A stretch of DNA of 64,000 bases. Source: Symbiodinium natans. Taxonomy: Eukaryota > Sar > Dinophyceae > Suessiales > Symbiodiniaceae. A program made the position numbers and the translations under genes. The notes under the pieces were generated by a model that had not been told where the DNA came from, ran no database searches, and worked only from the letters and a program-made list of their open reading frames with translations. Shown here piece by piece: positions 58,251-64,000 of the stretch (positions are counted from its first letter, which is position 1; each line of letters begins with the position of its first letter). The stretch spans positions 310,001 through 374,000 of the forward strand of contig CAJNDS010002118.1 in the NCBI GenBank assembly GCA_905221605.1, in the 5' to 3' direction.

Positions 58251-58311
58251 GGCCTTAGGGGAGGGATTACAAATTTGGAGGGCTCTAGCTGGTGTTCAGA
58301 GTCAGAGGGTC

Positions 58312-58415
58312 TACTTGGAGGTTCATGTGTACTTCTTGCCCCAATTATAAGCTTAGGGGACTTAGGGGGGCGTGTAAGTGCAGTTCTAAGTGGGGTGGTA
58401 AGTACCCTGAACAGG
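58312..58415 (+). mobile_element. IE-B element
   Basis: CTACTTGGAGGTTCATGTGTACTTC ... TTATAAGC ... AAGTACCCTGAACAGGG; right end degraded. Confidence 0.65.
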
Positions 58416-58989
58416 GCTCCGAGGGATTTTGGGGTGCCTGGGGGGCTTATGAGGTATTTCAGGGTTTTAAGGGCTTGGGGTCTAGGGGAGGTAAGCGGCA
58501 TAGAGCTTTTCAGGGTGCCTTAGGGTTTGGGGACTCTTGGAAGGGCTTCTTATCAGGGTTTAGGGTTTAGGGTTTAGGGTTTAGGGTTTAGGGTTTAGGG
58601 TTTAGGGTTTAGGGCTACTGTAGGTCTCATATACAGGGGTTTCGGGCTTGCTAGAAGGCGTGTCAGGTTGTTCCAGGGTTTAGGTCGCTTTCAGAAGCAG
58701 GGTACCTTTTTGTGTTTAAAGGGGCCTACATGGCAGCCAAACCGCCTACAAAACAGGGGATACAGCGGTCCCAGCCAAGAATCCCGTGTAGCTAACCTCA
58801 GGGTGTACAACCTGAAGCCCTAAACCCTAAACCCTAAACCCTATACCCTATACCCTAGACCCTAACCCCTAAACCCTAAACCCTAAACCCTAAACCCTAA
58901 ACCCTAGACCCTAGACCCTAGACCCTAAACCCTAAACCCTAATTAAATCCAAAACCCTAAACCCTAAACCCTAACCACCCCCTGAGGCT

Positions 58990-59090
58990 GACGCGGTCGC
59001 AGCTCGATGTCGCCACAGCGATGATCGCTGATGTCTTCGCAGCCGACAAGAATGAGGGACAGCAGCATGAACCTCATGTTCGAGGTAGGT
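58990..59090. CDS. Likely exon, strand unresolved
   Basis: Plus: LTRSQLDVATAMIADVFAAD, KNEGQQHEPHVR, with a GAG|GTAGGT donor. Minus: MRFMLLSLILVGCEDISDHR, CGDIELRPRQ, which would look like a signal peptide start. Both are open over the whole block. Confidence 0.35.
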
Positions 59091-59663
59091 AGGGTTTAGA
59101 GTGTAGGGTTTAGGATTTAGGGAAGAGATTTAGGGAATAGGATTCATGGCATTTAGGGTTTTAGGATTTTAGGATTTAGGGGTGCGGGACAGGAACATGA
59201 GCCTCTAGGAGAAAGAGGCTTCATTGCACTGTTTAGCGAGGGTTTGGGGCTTCAGGTTTTGGAGTTGAGGGTTTTAGGTCAGAGCAAGAAATGCGTAGGC
59301 TTTTAATTGTGGGGAATGGGGATTTGGAGGTATATTGTATGGTCGGGCTTGTAAGGTTTAAGCATGGTTTGAGAGGGGCCAAAAAATCGGCTTACCTGTG
59401 GTTCCGGGTTAAGGGTTTGGGGCTCAGGGACGGGAGCATGAACCTCAAAGAAGGGGACGGGGTAGGACGGCCGTGGCCGGGTTTGAAGCAGGGGTTTGTG
59501 GTCTAGGGGCCTACTTGGACAGAAATTGAACTTGCAGTGGCACCTATGATGAACATGTAGGGATTACGCGGGGAGAAAAACTAGTAAGTTGGTAATTGTC
59601 ATAATTGTCAAGAGGCCCCTGGATTCTTCATGCTTTCTGCCAAACGTATGCCTCCGGAGGCAG

Positions 59664-61211
59664 TCAGCACCGAGCTGAGGAGACGCGTCTTCGCTTCACT
59701 GGGGGCCCTTCCAACAAGCGTAGGACTTCGACGTGGTCACCGGCTGCTGAGAGCGTCAGGGCTGTATCTCCATCCTTGTCAGCCTTGTCCTTGTCGGCAC
59801 CAGCCTCCACCAGCAAACGCACGGCTTCAACGTGACCCTTGGCAGCTGCGTGCATCAAGGCAGTGAAGCCATTGCTGTCAGCCTTGTCCTTGTCGGCGCC
59901 GGCCTCCACCAGCAAAAGCACGGCTTCAACATGACCCTTGGCAGCTGCGACCATCAGGGCTGTGAAGCCATGGCTGTCGTCAGCCTTGTCCTTGTCGGCA
60001 CCGGCCTCCACCAGCAAACGCAAGGCTTCAAAGTGGCCGTTGGCAGCTGCGGTCGCCAAGGCTGTGTAGCCAAGGTTGTCCGTCACGTCCTTGTCGGCAC
60101 CAGCCTCCACCAGCAAACGCACGGCTTCAAGGTGGCCCTTGGCAGCTGCATGCGCCAAGGCTGTGTAGCCAAGGTTGTCCATCACGTCTTTGTCGGCGCC
60201 AAGCTCCAGCAGCAAACGAAGCATTTCAAGTTGGTTCAGGCAAGCTGCGTGCATCAGGGCAGTCCAGCCAAAACTGTAGGCCCTGTTTTTGTCGAAGGCG
60301 GCATCCAACAGCGAACGCACGGCTTCAACGTGACCTGCGTGGCGACTGTCGTCGACCAAATCCTTGTCGGCACCGGCCTCCACCAACAAACGCACCACTT
60401 CAATGTGGCCAAGCTGAGATGCCCACGAAAGCGCCGTCCGACCGGCAACGGCCACATCTGGGTCCAGGGGCAACTGCAGCATGGACTCGACCTGGGGTTT
60501 CTCCGAAGTTCTTAGGGCGCTTGCACTGCGGCGTCCCCATTATTCACTTTTTCAGACCCATCACCTATCTGCACTATAGCACCCTAAACCCTAAACCCTA
60601 TATCCTAAACCCTAAACCCTACTTAAACCCTAAACCCTCTCACAATGGAAGCCCCTGCCTTCTGGAGCCGTCCACACTTGCTGGCATCCACAAGCTCGGC
60701 GGCTTGTGTCTCTGAGGCGCTGCTGAAGTTCAGTACTACCTTGGGGGACGACATGAACCCGAAAATTGGGGTCACATACCCTATGCTGCTACAGAATTCC
60801 TGTTCAGGCAATATTAATATGAACCATGAACCCTTTTAGGGGTTCATGTAGTCCCCAAGGTACGAGCCCAAGATCCATGGGAGCATCGAGCTCCTCGGCA
60901 TCATCCAGATTGGAGCCCTGCAGGATGAGCCTCTGCCTCTTCAAAAACACCCAGTATACCCATCTTATTACCAAGGGTACCCTTTTAGGGTTTAGGGTTT
61001 AGGGTTTAGGGTTTAGGGTTTAGGGTTACGTTTACAAGGGGAGCCCAGAACCAAGAAAATTCAAAAGGTTACCGCTGGGCTGCCAAGGCCTGAAGCGCGG
61101 AGGCAAGCCATGCATCTGGTGCAAGCGTCGCTTCAGTTCCCTCACGCTGCTCACATCTTCCACGGGAATGGTTGCCAACTCTTCGCCCGAGATCATGCGG
61201 ACATGCAGCAT
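59664..61211 (-). CDS. UBL-ankyrin repeat protein, four exons (complete)
   Basis: Exons 61211-61090, 60936-60864, 60739-60659 and 60491-59664 total 1104 nt, 367 residues, TGA stop. Residues 1-~75: ubiquitin-like domain (MLHVRMISGEELATIPVEDV, LHQMHGLPPRF|RQRLILQGSN, DAPMDLGL|VVLNFSS). Linker SETQAAELVDASKCGRLQK, then VESMLQLPLDPD and about eight ankyrin repeats of GYTALAHAAAKGH / LLVEAGADKD type. Repeat 2 lacks its first helix (starts at HAGHVEAVRS). Several repeats are nearly identical at DNA level, implying recent unit duplication. The C-terminus PPVKRRRVSS could be a nuclear localisation signal. Donors are GC, GT and GC. All phases agree. Confidence 0.86.
60492..60658. repeat. Intron 3 with CCCTAAA patches
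   Basis: Unique sequence then CCCTAAA-type units (60580-60640) reaching about 10 nt from the GC donor at 60658. Confidence 0.7.
60740..60863 (-). mobile_element. IE-L element forming intron 2
   Basis: 124 bp exactly between exons. Minus sense: GTACCTTGGGGACTACATGA ... GGGTTCATGTCGTCCCCCAAG; the ends are inverted repeats (CTTGGGGACTACATGAACC). GTA at the donor is repeated after the acceptor. Confidence 0.8.
60937..61089 (-). mobile_element. IE-A element with internal TTTAGGG array forming intron 1
   Basis: Minus sense GCCTTGGCAGCCCAGCGGTAAC ... GAAGAG. Five to six TTTAGGG units (60988-61025) occupy the place where other IE-A copies have a T-run/G-run, immediately before GGTTAC(G)TTTACAAGGGG. 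Confidence 0.8.
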
Positions 61212-61576
61212 CCTGCTCGAAGAGTAAAAAGCTATGAGCTATGAGCTAATGCCGTCTGGCACCTCGACGAAACATAGCTGCGCGCAACGAAGTTCGAAGC
61301 TCTACATCCGCAAGGGCTGCTAAGGACTCTACATCAAGCAAGCGCACCTTTAGGGTTTCGGGGTTCAGGGGGTACAAGCCCTTCCAGTGCGCAAACACTC
61401 CAAGTCCTGAAGCCGAAAGACCCTCTCTGACCCGATATAAGCCCTAAATCCCAGAAACCCTCACCCCAAGGCCTAACCCCAAGGATTTAGGGTTCAGGGC
61501 TTAAACCCCCAGCCCTCATAAGCTATAGTGAGAATGCTTCGAAGCTAAAGGAGGGTTATGGGTCCCTCTGGCTGTA

Positions 61577-61654
61577 GGTTTAGGGTTTAGGGTTTAGGGT
61601 TTAGGGTTTAGGGTTTAGGGTTTAGGGTTTAGGGTTTAGGGTTTAGGGTTTAGG
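61577..61654. repeat. TTTAGGG array, 11 perfect units
   Basis: Homogeneous. Upstream of the UBL-ankyrin gene. 61212-61570 has no recognised exon. Confidence 0.95.
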
Positions 61655-61695
61655 TAGCCGAACTCATCACCACTAAGTCTCCACCAGACACAAGA

Positions 61696-61858
61696 GTAAC
61701 TGGGCACCAAAAGGGTGCTCCTTTTGGTTTGCAGCGGCTTATAAGGGAGCCTCAACCCTAAACCCTAAACCCTAAACCCTAAACCCTAAACCCTAAACCC
61801 CAAACCCTAAACCCTAAACCCTAAGAAAAGGGAATAAGGGCCTACTTTGGGTCCTCGT
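61696..61858 (-). mobile_element. IE-A (subtype of 49861) split by a CCCTAAA array
   Basis: CTGGGCACCAAAAGGGTGCTCC ... TTATAAGGGAGCCTC, then about 11 CCCTAAA units (61754-61822), then AAAAGGGAATAAGGGCCTAC. The copy at 49861 has only CCTAAACCTACC at this place. Confidence 0.7.
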
Positions 61859-61975
61859 CCCCACTAAGAATCCCTATCTGAGGTCGGGTCTGTGGGGTCG
61901 AGTGCTTGGGGGTTCATATTATGAGGGCACAGCGGGCTCTGATACATGTTGGTGAGTGTGTGTCTATATATGTAG

Positions 61976-62068
61976 GGGTTTAGGGTTTAGGGTTTAGGGT
62001 TTAGGGTTTAGGGTTTAGGGTTTAGGGTTTAGGGTTTAGGGTTTAGGGTTTAGGGTTTAGGGTTTAGG
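61976..62068. repeat. TTTAGGG array, 13 perfect units
   Basis: Homogeneous. Next to TATATA microsatellites (61965, 62068-62078, 62178-62194). Confidence 0.95.
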
Positions 62069-62429
62069 ATTATATATATGGTCACTTCTCTGTGTGATGT
62101 TCCTTTTTTGGGGTCCTTGCTATAAGGCCCTATTTAGGGCACCCCCCACAAAGGGACCACATCTTAGAACTCGCCACATATATATATATATATGTAAGAG
62201 GAACCTTTGTGTATAATATGATGATTCGGTTTGGGGTTTAGGGTTTAGGGATAAGGTTTAGTAAGTTTAGGCTTCAGGGCTTAGGATCGGTGCGTTTTTC
62301 TTTGCTCCTAAACCCCTGAGGTGCTGAGGGCGCCTTAAACCCTTAAGCCCGAAGCCCTAAACCTCAAGCCCAACAAAGTTGCTAGCCCGCACACTTACTG
62401 TGGGTCAGGAGGGAATCGGGGAATAATGT

Positions 62430-62963
62430 GCTGCACGTTTGGGGGTTTAGGGTTTATGGCGGTCCGAAGATCCGCCAGGGCTCCCGCTACCCCCATTCAA
62501 TGCAGCCATGGCTCAGCAATGAGGCACAAAGCGTGCGATTCCTTTTCCACAAACCGAACTGCAATCTTGTGTGTCGTGCTGCTATGCTGTGATGCCAATC
62601 GGCATGCTGTGACTTCCCTTTCCGGGATGTTTTTCGGCTCTTTGAGCCTCTGTGCCTGCGACGGTCGCGGTCCCGACGAAGTCACCTCAGCATCAACACC
62701 CCTCCTTGGGCCCTCCGTCAGGGGGTGCCCACTTCTCATGAACCCCTGTTTGTCGGTGAGCTGAGGCATTCCTATGCCCTCCAGGCAATAGGAGAAAACG
62801 TGCATTCAATTTGCTATCCTGCACCGGCTGCTCTCAAGGAATTTCCATCACCATCCTTGCAACACATGCAAAGGTTTCTCGTCGTCACATTCGAAGCATT
62901 CCTCAGGCCCCAGCAATTTCGGTACCTGTGATAGCAGTCGCCCGAGCCAGCGATATAAAACGG
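62430..62963 (-). other. Probable 3' non-coding end / LTR region of the copia element
   Basis: Unique GC-moderate sequence between the last telomere-like patch (62445-62458) and the stop of the retroelement tail. Overlapping open frames of 100-110 codons on both strands show no domain. If an LTR is present it should lie here, but the 5' LTR is outside the window so it cannot be confirmed. Confidence 0.4.
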
Positions 62964-63660
62964 TCAATCATAGGGGACTTGCGTCACCCGTAGGATCTGT
63001 TTCTCGAACGCCGGCAGGGTCTGAACTTCTGCATCCTGTACTTGAGGTTTCCTTGGGGTAGGCGGCGATGTACTCGCCCTTGGTGTTGTGGTTGTAGGCA
63101 GCTGTTCCGGGAAGTGACGGGAGGCCAAACTGCGAAGCCGATCTTCTTCTTGGGCGGTCCTCGCCCTAGCCAACAATGCCAAAATCTCCCGGTGCTCCTC
63201 CTTGTCCTTGGCCTTGATGCTCATCGCCTTCAGCTCAACCATCTGCTTTGCCGAACCCTTCATGCACTCCCAAACAGCGACCACAGCAACGGTTAGTAGG
63301 AGAAAAAGCATCCACATCTCCCAGTCTGAAGCCAGAGCTTCCTTTATGCTCGCAGACGTCGTAGCAGGGGCAGTTGCTTCACCCTTGGCACCACAAACCA
63401 ACCCACAACTAGTCATTAGCTGGATCACCCTTTTCAGAGCCTGGGATGCTTGTGATGTGCTGTCTGTTGCTGCTGCTTCTTGTGCTTTCGCTTCTGCTGT
63501 TGCTGTTGCCGTCGGGGTACTCTCTGACGTTTCATCCTCCACACTGAAGACTGCCACCTTCGTGTCCTCCTTGAGCCTCAAGCCCCAAAGACCCATGATC
63601 TCTCTCATCCTCGCCGATGAAGGCCCGGCTGGTGTTGGAGCACCAGTTCGCCCCTTTGCA
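62964..63660 (-). CDS. Ty1/copia element C-terminal tail with membrane segment
   Basis: The frame is open from 63710 to a stop at 62964. The segment SSARMREIMGLWGLR corresponds to the post-RNase H motif of dinoflagellate/plant copia polyproteins (R-x-x-x-L-x-x-LWG-like). It is followed by a Thr/Ala-rich linker, a Cys-containing stretch, one predicted membrane helix (MWMLFLLLTVAVVAVWECM, about residue 132-150 of the frame), and a Lys/Glu-rich helix with an Arg/Pro/Thr tail (PTTTTPRASTSPPTPRKP). It is in a different frame from the RNase H part, so a frameshift (mutation or programmed) separates them. The true junction lies around 63610-63660. Confidence 0.6.
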
Positions 63661-64000
63661 CCTCCTCCCTTATCCAGTTGTAGCGAAGCTTCAAATGTCT
63701 TGTTCTCCACGATCCTCCTTCATCCCCACTTAATACGGAGATCGCCGATGTACTATCGATCTTGATCACCAGCCGCTTGGGAAAGATGCCCAGGTCATTC
63801 AGGGTGGTCTGCACCGCCTTGAGCATCTGTGCCCCTTCAGTGATTGCAACGACCTCCGCCTCAGCAGAGGACAGAGTGCACAGACTTTGTCTCCCCGACT
63901 TCCACGCCAAAACAACTCCTCGCCAAACGACAAGGTAGCCGGTGTGCGAACGGGTTCCTTGTGGACTGAAGCTGGCGTCCGTGAACAAGGTGAGGCCGTG
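63605..64000 (-). CDS. Ty1/copia retrotransposon RNase H (partial, runs off right edge)
   Basis: Open from the right edge to TGA at 63605. Reads FTDASFSPQG, SHTGYLVVWRGVVLAWKSGR, LCTLSSAEAEVVAITEGAQ and IKIDSTSAISVLSGDEG, SWRTRHLKLRYNWIREEV. The acidic residues of TDAS, SSAEAE and IDSTSA are the family's RNase H active-site set. The HLKLR(..)IREEV block is the conserved end. Reverse transcriptase and integrase would lie right of 64000. Same strand as the host genes. Confidence 0.88.
   Translation of the reverse strand, partial: HGLTLFTDASFSPQGTRSHTGYLVVWRGVVLAWKSGRQSLCTLSSAEAEVVAITEGAQMLKAVQTTLNDLGIFPKRLVIKIDSTSAISVLSGDEGGSWRTRHLKLRYNWIREEVQRGELVLQHQPGLHRRG

Noticed and set aside
59832-60515. 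Plus-strand 227-codon open frame
   Set aside because: Antisense of the ankyrin exon of the 59664-61211 gene; its periodic His/Gln/Gly peptide reflects the 99-bp repeat.
62426-62805. Overlapping open frames of 102-112 codons near the retroelement 3' end
   Set aside because: No domain on either strand; more likely non-coding 3' or LTR sequence.

Overview
The window looks like nuclear DNA of a dinoflagellate, most likely Symbiodiniaceae or a relative in Suessiales. This is inference from gene content and architecture. The supporting signs are paralogous genes for small ubiquitin-like/ankyrin proteins, very short exons in repeat-filled introns, many GC-AG and a few GA-AG introns beside GT-AG ones, exons almost all on one (minus) strand, thousands of bases of plant/algal-type telomere motif (TTTAGGG and variants), and the 3' end of a Ty1/copia retroelement with a membrane-anchored tail. 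No bacterial operons, rRNA, tRNA or CRISPR array were seen.

Layout, left to right. 0.3-0.9 kb: 5' part of a ubiquitin-like (UBL) gene whose ankyrin part would lie off the left edge. 1-8.1 kb: scattered minus-strand exons of unrecognised genes. 8.5-13.0 kb: a complete 5-exon UBL-ankyrin gene, whose 2.9 kb second intron holds AT-rich hairpin tandem repeats. 14-29 kb: about 14 short minus-strand exons between telomere-like arrays, including a TPR-like exon. 29.2-31.3 kb: two back-to-back satellites (80-bp and 147-bp higher-order units) and a TCTAGGG array. 31.4-54.1 kb: about 30 more short exons, none identified by family. 54.3-55.9 kb and 59.7-61.2 kb: two complete UBL-ankyrin genes. 63.0-64.0 kb: copia RNase H and tail, entering from the right edge.

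Two classes of repeat dominate. (1) Telomere-like arrays, which on the + strand mostly run CCCTAAA on the left and TTTAGGG on the right of an exon. In the minus-strand transcript, introns therefore tend to start with UUUAGGG and end with CCCUAAA. (2) About a dozen families of ~100-bp elements with terminal inverted repeats, which I label IE-A to IE-L (my own names). Several coincide exactly with introns, so they behave like introner elements. In the UBL-ankyrin paralogs the same coding sequence is interrupted at different places by different elements, and removing each element gives one open frame with lengths divisible by three. This is direct evidence for element-borne intron gain.

Most exon calls come from reading frame, splice-site fit and codon phase only. 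Exons have not been linked into genes except for the four UBL-ankyrin genes. I could not run a database search or RNA mapping.
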